DNA of 64,000 nt from Stenotrophomonas maltophilia (GCA_002363385.1 DEVL01000003.1:1560670-1624669), one strand, 5' to 3'. Counted from the first letter of the stretch, positions 9,386 to 18,555 are shown. The notes: generated by a model not told the origin, from the sequence alone. Translations and numbers: made by a program.

Positions 9386-11619
9386 AGGTGGTCTCCAGTA
9401 ACAAAGGGGATGGTGAAATAGAAGGTCGCACCGGCGCCAACCTGGCCTTCGGCCCAGGTCCGGCCGCCATGGCGGGTGATGATGCGGTGCACGTTGGCCA
9501 GGCCGATGCCGGTGCCTTCGTACTCATCGACGTGATGCAGCCGCTGGAACACGCCAAACAGCTTGTCCACATAGCGCATGTCGAAACCGCAGCCGTTGTC
9601 TTTCACGAAGAAGATGTCCTCCGTGTCGTTGCGTTCGTGCCCGATCTGGATGCGTGGCTCGGCCGTGTCCCGGGTGAACTTGATCGCGTTGGCCAGCAGG
9701 TTCTGCCAGACCAGCCGCAGCATGCCGGGGTCGGCCAGCACCCTGGGCAGGCCCGCGATCTGCCAGTCGATGGCGCGGCCGGTGTATTCCATGTCGAGCT
9801 TGTGGCGCACGTCATCCACCAGGGCGGTCATGTCCATCGCGATCTGGCCCATCGTCGAGCGGCCCATCTGCGAGAAGCTGAGCAGGTCATCCACCAGCGT
9901 TCCCGCTGATTTTGCCGACTCCACGATGGTCTCGAGGAATCTCTTTTCTGAATCGTTCAACCTCTCGCCGGCCGAGGACCACAACAGCTCCGAGTAGCCC
10001 ACGATGTGGCGGAAGGGCGCACGCAGGTCATGGCTCACCGAATAGGAAAACGCTTCGAGCTCCTTGTTGCTGCGCAGCAGCTGTTCGTTCAACGCGGCCA
10101 TTTCTTCGGCCTTGCGCAGCACGATGTCCACGATCGCCGCGCGCAGCTCCAGCGAGGCATCGCGGTCCACATCGTTCCAGGGAAGCGACTGTTGGCGCAC
10201 GGTCTGCTTCCAGCCCTCGAAGGAGGTGCGCGGCGACAGCGGCTGACCGGTCTCTTCCTTGCGCGGGTCGCCGCCCCATCGCACGGTGCGGACCACCTCC
10301 GGCCGGAACCAGATCACGAAGCTGTCGTGGATCTGCGAGATCGAGATGGCCAGCACGCCACTGGCCACACCGGCGAAGGCCTCGGCCTCCTTCCAGTCCT
10401 GTGGCAGCGTGTCGGTGCAGAAGATGTCGCCCTCGATCTGCTGCGCGGTCAGCCACTGCACCAGCTGCATCACCTGGCGCTGGCTCGGGCACTCGCCATG
10501 CAGGATGCACTCGCCACGGTGCACGATCGCCGCACCCGCGGACTGGGTCAGCGCGAGCAGGCTCTGCTGGTCGCGGCCGAGCGCGGCCATGAAGTCGGTA
10601 TCGCCGGCCATCCGCCCGAGCAGCCGGACCTGGATCGCCCGGCGCGCGATGCGTTCTTCGATCAGCACCGCGCGCTGCTTCACCGAGATCTGCAGCGACA
10701 GGATCTGGCCGATGAACTCGCAGGCCGTGCGCACGTGGTAGGGCACCCGGCGCGCGACCTGGTTGTGGCAGGAAATCAGACCCCACAGCTCACCCTCGCA
10801 CAGCACCGAGACCGACATCGATGCACCGGTGCCCATGTTGCGCATGTACTGCAGGTGGACCGGGGAGACGCTGCGCAGCATCGCCGGGCCGAGATCGGTC
10901 GGCGGGGCATCGGCGAAGGCCGGCACACGCACAAGCGGCACCGCGGTGTAATGGCTGTCGGCGATCAGCCGGACCCGGTTCTGCCGGTACAGCTCGCGCG
11001 CCTGGGCGGGGATGTCCGATTCGGGGAAGCGCAGGTCGAGGTAGGAGGGCAGCACCGTGTTGCGGTCTTCGGCCACTACGGCGCCGTTCCAGTCCGTGTC
11101 GAACTGGTAGATCATCGTGCGGTCGAAGCCGGTCAGCTCGCGGATATGCGCGGCAGCGAGTTCGCACAATGCCTGGGTCGTCGGCGCGTGCTCGATGGCG
11201 GCCATGAAGCGGCGGATCGAGGGGTACAGGTCTTCCAGGGAGCCTGGTTCGCCGGCGACCGGCGCCTCGAGCTCCACGATGATGTCCGTCCCGATCCGGT
11301 GCGCCACCGTGTGGTGGTTGCCCGCGCGCCCTACCGGGTACGCGCCGAGGAAATGGGAGGCGCCGTCCTGCAGCGCCGCCAGGACCGGCCCGCAGTGGGC
11401 AAGGGTACCGTCCAGCACGTGATCCAGCGGTTGGCCCAGCGGATCGCCCAGGTGCTCCAGCAGCTCCGGCCGGGCAACGGCACGGGCCTTGACGGTCAAG
11501 GTCGCCTGATCGAGGACCAGGACCAGTCCGTAGGGCTGGATCGCCCCCGGGGTCCGTATCGGCTCACGCGCGCAGCTGGACAGATCCAAGGCGCTTGCGC
11601 CGGAATTCCTCGAGGACAT
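9382..11619 (-). CDS. bphP: Bacteriophytochrome histidine kinase
   Basis: A 745-residue red/far-red photoreceptor kinase. The N-terminal PAS domain carries Cys16 (SSCAREPIRTPGAIQPYG), the usual biliverdin attachment residue of bacterial phytochromes. The GAF domain (about 140-310) has the chromophore DIP motif at 202-204 in RFPESDIPAQAR. A PHY domain follows (about 320-500), then HisKA with His530 in SYSVSHDLRAPF, and HATPase (NAIKF, FVKDNGCGFDM, GTGIGLANVHRI). GGAG seven bases ahead supports the ATG at 11619. No heme oxygenase (bphO) gene, needed to make biliverdin, is adjacent or elsewhere in the window. It leads a three-gene overlapping set with a regulator and a hybrid kinase. Confidence 0.95.
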   Translation of the reverse strand: MSSRNSGASALDLSSCAREPIRTPGAIQPYGLVLVLDQATLTVKARAVARPELLEHLGDPLGQPLDHVLDGTLAHCGPVLAALQDGASHFLGAYPVGRAGNHHTVAHRIGTDIIVELEAPVAGEPGSLEDLYPSIRRFMAAIEHAPTTQALCELAAAHIRELTGFDRTMIYQFDTDWNGAVVAEDRNTVLPSYLDLRFPESDIPAQARELYRQNRVRLIADSHYTAVPLVRVPAFADAPPTDLGPAMLRSVSPVHLQYMRNMGTGASMSVSVLCEGELWGLISCHNQVARRVPYHVRTACEFIGQILSLQISVKQRAVLIEERIARRAIQVRLLGRMAGDTDFMAALGRDQQSLLALTQSAGAAIVHRGECILHGECPSQRQVMQLVQWLTAQQIEGDIFCTDTLPQDWKEAEAFAGVASGVLAISISQIHDSFVIWFRPEVVRTVRWGGDPRKEETGQPLSPRTSFEGWKQTVRQQSLPWNDVDRDASLELRAAIVDIVLRKAEEMAALNEQLLRSNKELEAFSYSVSHDLRAPFRHIVGYSELLWSSAGERLNDSEKRFLETIVESAKSAGTLVDDLLSFSQMGRSTMGQIAMDMTALVDDVRHKLDMEYTGRAIDWQIAGLPRVLADPGMLRLVWQNLLANAIKFTRDTAEPRIQIGHERNDTEDIFFVKDNGCGFDMRYVDKLFGVFQRLHHVDEYEGTGIGLANVHRIITRHGGRTWAEGQVGAGATFYFTIPFVTGDHL

Positions 11620-11788
11620 TCATTGACTCCTGATAGTGCTGGAAACCGTTCGAATGGCACGGCGCCGCCTGACCCTCAGGAGCACACACCGTCCACTGCG
11701 ACGCGGTGTGCCACAGTTCCTTTATTTTTACATAGGCGACGGTCCTGATCTGTGAGGATGCGACGGGGTTCCCTGCACTACGCGCAGC

Positions 11789-14347
11789 TCACTCCCAGCG
11801 GTAGCGCACCGTGGCCGACCACAGGCCCCCCGAGCCATCGATCGGGCCGCCATTGGCGTAGCGGTAATACTCGTTCGCCGCGAGCAGCGGCGCAGGCAGT
11901 TTCGTGACCTTGCGGTCGAAGACGTTGTTGGCGTTCAGGGATACGTCCCATCCGCGCGAAAGCGTGGCACCGAGTTCCAGATCGGTGATCCACAACCCCC
12001 CGATGTCGTAGGCGATCTCGGCCTGGCCGGCGTAGGGGCCGCTGGTGGCAACGGTGGTGGGGGAGCCGTAGCGCTGGATGTCGCCATAACGGCTCTGGCG
12101 CAGGCCGACCCGGTAGCGCCCGAGGGTCCAGTCCAACCCCAGCACCTGCCGCGACCTGGGCGCCTTGTACAGCAGGTCGTTCTGCGAGCCGGTACTGAAC
12201 ACCGGCACGTTGAAGGCCGCCAGCACTGGCGGCGTGGGGGCCAGACCGGTGATCTTGGCGCGCGTGTGGCTGCTGGCCAGCGTCCAGCGCAGGCTGCCAC
12301 CGCGCCCGAGGTCCCAGCGGCCTTCCAGGGTGGCCTCCACGCCTTCGGTGCGGGTGTCGGCAGCGTTGATGAAGTAGCGCACGCCATCCTGGGCGCCCAG
12401 GCCTACCGAGGTGACCAGCGCCCCCGAGCCCGGGTACAGCCCTTCGCGGAAGGTGGTGGACAGCGCGATGCGGTCGTCCACATCGATGCGGTAGGCATCC
12501 ACGGTCAGCGAGGCCCCCTGCCACGGCTCGGCGACGATGCCCAGGCTGAGGCTGCGGGACGTTTCAGGGCGAAGTGGTTGCGCGCCGAGGGCGATGGCCT
12601 GGGGCGAGCCGGCCTGCAGGATGTGGTCGGTGTAGAAGTTGCCATTGGAGGTGTTGCGATAGGCCTGCGCCGCCAACGACGGCGCCTGGAAGCCGTTGCT
12701 GATCGTGCCGCGCAGGGCGAGCCGGGGATGCAGCGCGAAGCGGGTGGACAGACGGCCGGTGGTCTCGCTGCCGAAATCCGAATAGCGCTCGTGGCGGCCG
12801 GCCAGATCGACGCGCCAGCGCGCGCCCAGATCGGCGGCGACCCCGACGTAGACCGCGCCGCTGTTGCGGCTGACATCCACCGCGTCCTCCGGCCGATAGC
12901 CCGGCAGTGCCTGCGATCCACCCAGGCCGATGCCCAGCACCGTGCCGGCATACGGTCCATCCAGCACCCGCTGCCCGCCATGGGTGTAGGACTGCACATC
13001 GCCGGCCCCGATCCGGTAGCGCTCGTCGCGGTATTCCGCGCCTGCACTGAACTCCAGCGGCGCGGCCAGCCACGCCGTCTGAAGCTGGCGGCGCAGGTCC
13101 AGGTTGTGGGTCCAGGCGCTGTAGCGCAGGTCGCCGATGTAGAAGTCGGTCTGGCTGTCCAGCCCGTAGGTCGGGTTGATGCTGTTGTGCAGATTGATGT
13201 CCATCGCATCGCGCCCGTAGCCACTGCTCAGATCCCAATCCCACTGGCCGAGCTGGCCGCGCAGGCCGAGCGTCAGCGCGCCATCGTTCTCATCGATGTG
13301 CTCGGTAGGGGCGAAGCCATCCGGATCGATGGCACGCACGACTTCGTTGCGCAGTGGCTGGCGGAAGTTCTGCGGTGCCCACGCGTCGCGCTGGGCGAGG
13401 GTCAACAGGCCGTACGCGTCGACCGTCGCGGCCACCGGAATGCTGGCATTGGCGGTGGCGGTCTTGGTGCGGAAGGCGCGGATGCCGCGGTTGCGCCAGG
13501 CGTTGTTGTCGCGTGAGGCTTCGCGCGGGTCCGGCGTGGCACCGGCCGGCAGCGTCGGGTTGCTGGCCTGGTTGCCGCCGGGCCGGATCGCATTGCCGGC
13601 GGCGTTGCGGGGGAAGTAGTACAGGAACGTGTCGCGCGCGGGGCTGGTGTAGTCGGTGGCGTGCTGGTCGTCCAGCTGGGCGGCCAGATGCAGGTAGCCG
13701 CCATCGCCGATGCCGAACCCCGCATCGGCTTGGACCACGCGCGAACGTCCATCGCCGGCGAAGTAGGTGCCATCGCGGTAGGAGACGTTGCCCCCCCGTG
13801 CGGCTTTGTTGGTCACGATGTTCATCACGCCGGCGATCGCGTCCGAGCCATAGATTGCCGAAGCGCCATCACGCAGCACCTCGATGCGTTCGATTGCGCC
13901 GGTGGGGATCAAGGCCAGATCGGCCGGGGCAGCGCCACCAAAGCCGCCCGCGCCCAGCAGTGCAGTGGCGTGGCGGCGCTTGCCATCCACCAGCACCAGC
14001 ACGTGGCTGGAGTTCAGCCCGCGCAGTTGCCCGGCGCGCACCATGCTGTTCAGATCGCCGGTTTCCAGCGGCAGGTTGAAACTCGGCACCGTGGTGTTGA
14101 GCACATCCAGCAGGCTGGTCGCGTTGGCGGCGCGGATGTCCTCGGCCGACAGCACATCGATCGGCGCGGCACTCTCCCGCACGGTGCGGCCCTGCGCGCG
14201 GGTGCCGGTCACGGTGACGGTATCCAGGGTGGCGGTGTTGACGCTGGTGGCGGCGTCCACCTCGGGCGCGCCGTGGGCGGTGAGGGGCAGCGACAGTGCC
14301 GACAGGACGGCGACAACCAGCGGCAGGCGATGGTGCGTGGACAGCAT
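11789..14347 (-). CDS. TonB-dependent outer-membrane receptor
   Basis: An 852-residue outer-membrane transporter. A signal peptide (LPLVVAVLSALSLPLTAHGA) precedes a TonB box (LDTVTVTGTR), the plug domain (about 45-180, with IERIEVLRDGASAIYGSDAI) and a long beta-barrel ending in Tyr-Arg-Trp-Glu (VRYRWE); most such proteins end in Phe or Trp, so one extra residue follows. The ATG at 14347 was chosen because the signal peptide starts there; the longer frame upstream adds 54 unlikely residues. The substrate is unknown. It is the last gene of the redox block, 177 bp after the TlpA gene, which hints at uptake of a metal, heme or redox-active ligand; this is inferred from context. Confidence 0.92.
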   Translation of the reverse strand: MLSTHHRLPLVVAVLSALSLPLTAHGAPEVDAATSVNTATLDTVTVTGTRAQGRTVRESAAPIDVLSAEDIRAANATSLLDVLNTTVPSFNLPLETGDLNSMVRAGQLRGLNSSHVLVLVDGKRRHATALLGAGGFGGAAPADLALIPTGAIERIEVLRDGASAIYGSDAIAGVMNIVTNKAARGGNVSYRDGTYFAGDGRSRVVQADAGFGIGDGGYLHLAAQLDDQHATDYTSPARDTFLYYFPRNAAGNAIRPGGNQASNPTLPAGATPDPREASRDNNAWRNRGIRAFRTKTATANASIPVAATVDAYGLLTLAQRDAWAPQNFRQPLRNEVVRAIDPDGFAPTEHIDENDGALTLGLRGQLGQWDWDLSSGYGRDAMDINLHNSINPTYGLDSQTDFYIGDLRYSAWTHNLDLRRQLQTAWLAAPLEFSAGAEYRDERYRIGAGDVQSYTHGGQRVLDGPYAGTVLGIGLGGSQALPGYRPEDAVDVSRNSGAVYVGVAADLGARWRVDLAGRHERYSDFGSETTGRLSTRFALHPRLALRGTISNGFQAPSLAAQAYRNTSNGNFYTDHILQAGSPQAIALGAQPLRPETSRSLSLGIVAEPWQGASLTVDAYRIDVDDRIALSTTFREGLYPGSGALVTSVGLGAQDGVRYFINAADTRTEGVEATLEGRWDLGRGGSLRWTLASSHTRAKITGLAPTPPVLAAFNVPVFSTGSQNDLLYKAPRSRQVLGLDWTLGRYRVGLRQSRYGDIQRYGSPTTVATSGPYAGQAEIAYDIGGLWITDLELGATLSRGWDVSLNANNVFDRKVTKLPAPLLAANEYYRYANGGPIDGSGGLWSATVRYRWE

Positions 14348-14524
14348 GGAAGATCCCCCGGGGAAATGGTGGGCCGCTGCGGCAGCGATGGCGGCGGACA
14401 GATGGACACAGGTGCAGACATGCACACCGGAAGTCGGCGCTGGAACGGCCGGGTCAGCAGGTGTGTTGGCGCGACTGGCCTGGACAACAGCGTTGCCCCG
14501 TAGCGGCAAGGCGCACGATGCCGA

Positions 14525-15061
14525 TCACGGCGCCCCGCCCGCGTCAGCGGCCCAGCGGGCGAGATCGGCCGGATGCAACGGGCCGTTGTGGACCTGCAGC
14601 ACCTTGCCGTGCGCATCGATCAGGACCGAGAAGGGCAGCGTGCCGATGCGGTTGCCGAAGGATGCCGCCGTGCCAGGCGGGCCGTCGCCCTCCACCAGTT
14701 GCTGGTAGGTGAGCTGAAGCTGGTCGCGCAAGGCCGTGGCGGCGTCGATATCGTCCAGGGCGATGCCGACCACGTATACGCCGTCAGGCAGGGGCGTCTG
14801 CGCCTGCGAGAAGCGCTGCAGATCGGGCAGTTCCTTCAGGCACGGCCCGCACCAGCTGGCCCAGTAGTTGAGCAGGACCGGGCGGCCGCGCCATTGCGCC
14901 AACGTCGCGCGTCGGCCGTCCAGATCCGTCCACTGCAAGGCAGGTGCAACTTGGCCCGCGGGCGGCGCGGTGGTCAGCGGGGCGGCGCGGGAGGCGATCG
15001 GCAGGGTGACGGACAGCGCGATGGCCAGCACGATGGCGAAACGGACGTGGGGCAGCGTCAT
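14525..15061 (-). CDS. TlpA-like periplasmic thioredoxin
   Basis: A 178-residue exported thioredoxin-fold protein. A signal peptide spans about residues 1-27; the redox motif WCGPC has Cys71 and Cys74, and a cis-Pro site is present in GTLPFSVLID. TlpA/ResA-type proteins reduce disulfides in the periplasm, often in apocytochromes or copper proteins, using electrons from DsbD/CcdA-type membrane proteins. Its ATG overlaps the peroxidase stop by four bases (ATGA), so it is probably made together with that heme protein and could serve its maturation. Confidence 0.9.
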   Translation of the reverse strand: MTLPHVRFAIVLAIALSVTLPIASRAAPLTTAPPAGQVAPALQWTDLDGRRATLAQWRGRPVLLNYWASWCGPCLKELPDLQRFSQAQTPLPDGVYVVGIALDDIDAATALRDQLQLTYQQLVEGDGPPGTAASFGNRIGTLPFSVLIDAHGKVLQVHNGPLHPADLARWAADAGGAP

Positions 15062-16059
15062 GGCGGGGAGGCCGTCGAGGAGGTCGTGCGGGCGGCGAAG
15101 CGATCGTCGGTGAGGGTATGCAGGAACTGCTCGATGTCATCGATCTCCGCTTCGGTCAGGTGCAGCGGGTCGCGCAGCTGCGCATCGCGGCCGATCGAAT
15201 CGGGGATCACCTTGCCGGGATCGTCGTAGTAGACGATCACCTCGCGCAGGGTGTTGAACATGCCGTTGTGCATGTAGGGGGCGGTCAGCGCGACGTTGCG
15301 CAGGCCCGGCACTTTGAACTCGCCTTTCTGCGCCGGATCGCCGGTGATGCCGCCGCGACCCTCGTCGTTGAACTGGCGGCCGTTGTAGATACCGATGTTC
15401 TTGAAGCGGTCCGAGGTGAAGTCCTCGCCGGCATGGCAGCTCACGCACTGCGCCTTGGTGATGAACAGCAGGCGGCCACGCTTGGCGGCGTCGCTGATCG
15501 CGTCTTCCTGGCCCAGTGCATAGCGGTCGTAAGGACTGTCCACGGTATTGAGGGTCTTCTGGTAGGCCGCCAGGGCACGGCCCAGGGTGCGCGGGCTGGG
15601 CGGCGCGTTGTAGGTGTCCTGGAAGCGCGCCACCCAGGTCGGATCGGCAAGCAGGCGGCCGACGGCGTCATCCACCGGCAGGTCCATTTCCAGCGGGTTG
15701 GCGATCGGCCCCAAGGCCTGTTCTTCCAGGGTTTCGCTGCGGCCATCCCAGAAGAACCGGGTCCGGCCGGCGCTGTTCATGACGCTGGGGGTATTGCGGG
15801 TGCCTGCGCGGCCTTCTACGCCCAGGCTGACGGCGCGGTCATCGGCGAAGGCGCGCACAGGCTGATGGTAGCTCGCACACGAGACGGTACGATCACGCGA
15901 GAGGATGGGATCGAAAAACAGCTGCCGGCCGAGCTGGGCGCGTGGGTTGTCGCTCAGGTCGCCGTCATAGGTCGGCGCATCGGCCGAGAACACCGGCGCC
16001 AGCGCGGCAACACCGATCAGTGTGGTCAGCAGGGCGAGGGAGCGGGCAGGACGGCGCAT
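15058..16059 (-). CDS. Diheme cytochrome c peroxidase / MauG-like protein with altered first heme motif
   Basis: A 333-residue exported protein of the CcpA/MauG family. After a signal peptide (about 1-27) comes QLFFDPILSRDRTVSCASYHQP, interrupted here only by the heme site, then the family segments GTRNTPSVMN, FFWDGR, second heme motif CVSCH (205-209) and PYMHNGMF. The first heme site reads CASYH (61-65) where CASCH is expected: Tyr64 replaces the second cysteine, through TAC instead of TGC (base 15869 on the + strand). One thioether could still form at Cys61 and His65 is kept. It sits between the DsbD-alpha-like and TlpA genes. Family members reduce H2O2 or oxidise bound protein or metal partners. 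Confidence 0.88.
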   Translation of the reverse strand: MRRPARSLALLTTLIGVAALAPVFSADAPTYDGDLSDNPRAQLGRQLFFDPILSRDRTVSCASYHQPVRAFADDRAVSLGVEGRAGTRNTPSVMNSAGRTRFFWDGRSETLEEQALGPIANPLEMDLPVDDAVGRLLADPTWVARFQDTYNAPPSPRTLGRALAAYQKTLNTVDSPYDRYALGQEDAISDAAKRGRLLFITKAQCVSCHAGEDFTSDRFKNIGIYNGRQFNDEGRGGITGDPAQKGEFKVPGLRNVALTAPYMHNGMFNTLREVIVYYDDPGKVIPDSIGRDAQLRDPLHLTEAEIDDIEQFLHTLTDDRFAARTTSSTASPP

Positions 16060-16072
16060 GACAGTGCCGCGC

Positions 16073-16522
16073 TCAACGCGCAGCGATCTCCTGCTGGACC
16101 AGTTCGCACAGGCCGCTCTCTTCAAAGCAGACCTGCGCACGCAGGGTGCCGTTCACCGGGGCGCTGCCTGCGGCGATGGGCAGACGCAGCTGCCCACGCT
16201 CGCTGAAGTAGGTGTAGCGATAGTCGCCGGCGAAGCTGCGGCCGTGGCCTTCGCGTGCATCTACCGAGCGCAGCGGCCCTTCGGTCTGCACCCCGTTCGC
16301 CAGGCTGATCCGCGCCGCCCGCGGGCCGATCTGCGGCTGCTCGAAATCGGAGGCATACAGAATCCAACCCGGTTCGATGTGGGCGTCGATCACCAGTTCA
16401 CGGGTGCCGTCGGGGCGCGCTTCCACGCGCGGCTCGAGGGCGACCTTCGGGGTATCGGCGGCGGCCGCGCCGAACGGGATGAGCAGCAGCGCGGCGACCC
16501 ATGGAGCAAGGCTGCGATTCAC
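16073..16522 (-). CDS. DsbD alpha-domain-like periplasmic protein
   Basis: A 149-residue exported protein. A signal peptide (about 1-22) is followed by an immunoglobulin-like domain as in the N-terminal domain of DsbD: IEPGWILYASDF, and near the end a cysteine pair in VCFEESGLCEL, matching the CADAGFC redox pair of nDsbD with one extra residue. nDsbD passes electrons from the DsbD membrane domain to periplasmic partners; here it is a free-standing domain without the membrane part. The start is GTG at 16522, overlapping the YceI stop (GTGA), so it depends on coupled translation. Thirteen bases separate it from the peroxidase gene. Confidence 0.8.
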   Translation of the reverse strand: MNRSLAPWVAALLLIPFGAAAADTPKVALEPRVEARPDGTRELVIDAHIEPGWILYASDFEQPQIGPRAARISLANGVQTEGPLRSVDAREGHGRSFAGDYRYTYFSERGQLRLPIAAGSAPVNGTLRAQVCFEESGLCELVQQEIAAR

Positions 16523-17100
16523 TCCTTCGCCCCCTGGCCCTCGGTGGTGATGCGCAGCTGCACCTCGTCGGCGATGTTGGGCAGGAACCCGGTCAGGCCG
16601 AACTCGCTGCGGCGGATGACGGCCGTGGCGTTGAACCCGATCGTGGGGACCTTGCGGCTGGGATGCTCGCCGACCTTGTTGAGGGTGGCGTCGAGTACGA
16701 CCGGGCGGCTGACGCCATGCAGGGTCAGATCACCGGTGATTTTCAGACGACCGGTGCCTTGCGGCACCACCGAGGTACTGCGGAACCTGGCCTGCGGGTG
16801 CGTGGCGACATCCAACAGCTTGTCGCCCTTGACGATCTCGTCCAGTTTCGGGACGTGGGTGGCCAGCTCAGCCAGTGGCAGCTCCACCTGTACCTGCGAA
16901 GCAGCAGGCTTGGCCGCGTCGTAGATGAGCGTGCCGCTGCTGATCGCCGCGCGGCCGGTCGGGAAGGAGAAGCCGTTGTGGTTCCAGGTGAACAGCACGT
17001 CGGTGTGGGTGGGATCGAGCTGGTAGGTCACCGGCGCGGCGTTCGCCACGGCGGGGGCGCTGGAGATGACAAGCAGGGCCAGCAACAGGGAAGGACGCAT
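16519..17100 (-). CDS. YceI family periplasmic protein
   Basis: A 193-residue exported protein. A signal peptide (about 1-22) is followed by the YceI lipocalin-like fold: YQLDPTHTDVLFTWNH at the start, KITGDLTLHGVSRPVVLD in the middle and IRRSEFGLTGFLPNIADEV near the end. YceI proteins bind long isoprenoid chains such as polyprenyl or quinone-like molecules in a hydrophobic pocket. The ATG at 17100 gives the normal signal peptide. It lies 114 bp after the lipocalin/TlpA gene and overlaps the next gene, so a link to quinone-derived reducing power in this block is plausible but inferred. Confidence 0.92.
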   Translation of the reverse strand: MRPSLLLALLVISSAPAVANAAPVTYQLDPTHTDVLFTWNHNGFSFPTGRAAISSGTLIYDAAKPAASQVQVELPLAELATHVPKLDEIVKGDKLLDVATHPQARFRSTSVVPQGTGRLKITGDLTLHGVSRPVVLDATLNKVGEHPSRKVPTIGFNATAVIRRSEFGLTGFLPNIADEVQLRITTEGQGAKE

Positions 17101-17214
17101 GAGAAGGTCTCTGGGCAGTGGCGCGCAGTCGCCCGCGGCATCACGAAGACGCCGTGCGGGGTGTGCGGTGCAGGAGGGGAAGCAGCGGCCAGGCGTGCTG
17201 GCCGCCACAGGGAA

Positions 17215-18555
17215 TTACGGAGCGACCGCCAAGGACGCTGCGGTGCCCGGTGTGGCGGCGCTGACGGCGTACGGATCCGGCTCGGCGATCAGCCCATCGA
17301 GCAGGCTGTTGAAGCGGGTCACATAGTCCTTGTGATACTCGCCGGTGACCGTGCCGGTATAGCCGGTATAGATCTCGCGGACCTTGCCGTCGCGGCCGAT
17401 GATGATCGTGGTCGGGAAGGCGGCCATATAGTTCAGGCCCTTGAGTTTCTCGGTCGCCACCTTCTTGTCGGCGATGCCGCCGAATACGATGTCGTAGCGG
17501 ATGTCGAAGTAATCCTTGAACGTGGTCAGGGTCTTCTGGAAGTAATCGAAGTTGTCTTCCTGCTCGAAGGCCACGGCCACCGCTTCCACCCCACGGTGCT
17601 GGTTCTGCTTGAACCACGGTGCCAGGAAGTAGGTCTGGTCGGTGCAGTTCGGGCACCAGGTGCCGATCACTTCGACGATCACCACCTTGCCGCGGTACTT
17701 GTCGTCCTGCAGCGAGACCGGCTTGCCCTGCAGATCGGGGAAGCTGAAATCGATGCGTTCCTGGCCATCCTTGAGGAAGGTGAGCTTGTACGGATCGGGC
17801 AGCTCCACTTTGTCACTTTTCTCGGCCTCGAACTTGACCACGTTGTAGATGCCGCTGCCGAATGCGCCCTGGATGTTGCCGTCCTCATCGATCGTGCCGC
17901 GGATCAGCAGCGGGCTGGGCCCACTGAAGCCGGACAGGTAGAAACGGTCGCCCTGCACGGTGCCTTCCAGCTCGCGGGTATCGCCGACGACGGTCATGAA
18001 CACGCCGGAGAGGCGATTGCCTTCCTGCTTGAGCAGGGCGACCTGGTTGCGCTTGTCCTGGCGGGCGGCCTTGTCGATCGTCTGCACGGCCCATTTGCCG
18101 CTGAGGTCTGCCGCCGGTGCCTCGTCCTGGCCGGGTTTGACGAAGCGCCAGGCTGCATCGTGTTCGGCGGTGAAGGCCAGGTTGCGCGCACCGTTGCGGC
18201 TGGGCACCAGGTCCTTGTACTGGCCGGCGAGGTGCTTTCCATCTTCGGACACCTTGCCCTCCAGTACGGCATCGTAGGTGTTCATCCGCACCGAGAACGT
18301 CCCGTCATCGCGCGGTGTGACCTTGAACTTGTCCGTGCGCGCGCCGTTGAGCAGGGTGAAGGTCGCGTCCTGCGCACGCTTGCCCTTCACTTCGAAATTG
18401 AAGGGAATCGGGTCGCCATCGATGGTGAACTCGCCCCGCCAGATGCCTTCGGCGGGGAACGGTGCTTTCGCTGCAGCAGATGCGGGCGCAGCGAACAAGA
18501 GGCTTGAGGCGAGGAACAGGGTCGCGACGACGCGACCGGATAATGCCAGTGTCAT
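17215..18555 (-). CDS. TlpA-type thioredoxin with large N-terminal beta-rich domain
   Basis: A 446-residue exported protein. After a signal peptide (about 1-28) comes a beta-rich region of roughly 240 residues with repeated segments such as IWRGEFTIDG, LSGKWAVQTI and RGTIDEDGNIQGAFGSG, resembling lipocalin-like ligand-binding domains. A TlpA-type thioredoxin domain follows (about 275-430) with redox motif WCPNC (Cys301, Cys304) and cis-Pro in AAFPTTIIIGRDGK. Usual TlpA proteins are under 200 residues, so the N-terminal half is an added module, probably for partner or ligand binding. GGAAG upstream supports the ATG at 18555. First gene of the leftward redox block. Confidence 0.85.
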   Translation of the reverse strand: MTLALSGRVVATLFLASSLLFAAPASAAAKAPFPAEGIWRGEFTIDGDPIPFNFEVKGKRAQDATFTLLNGARTDKFKVTPRDDGTFSVRMNTYDAVLEGKVSEDGKHLAGQYKDLVPSRNGARNLAFTAEHDAAWRFVKPGQDEAPAADLSGKWAVQTIDKAARQDKRNQVALLKQEGNRLSGVFMTVVGDTRELEGTVQGDRFYLSGFSGPSPLLIRGTIDEDGNIQGAFGSGIYNVVKFEAEKSDKVELPDPYKLTFLKDGQERIDFSFPDLQGKPVSLQDDKYRGKVVIVEVIGTWCPNCTDQTYFLAPWFKQNQHRGVEAVAVAFEQEDNFDYFQKTLTTFKDYFDIRYDIVFGGIADKKVATEKLKGLNYMAAFPTTIIIGRDGKVREIYTGYTGTVTGEYHKDYVTRFNSLLDGLIAEPDPYAVSAATPGTAASLAVAP

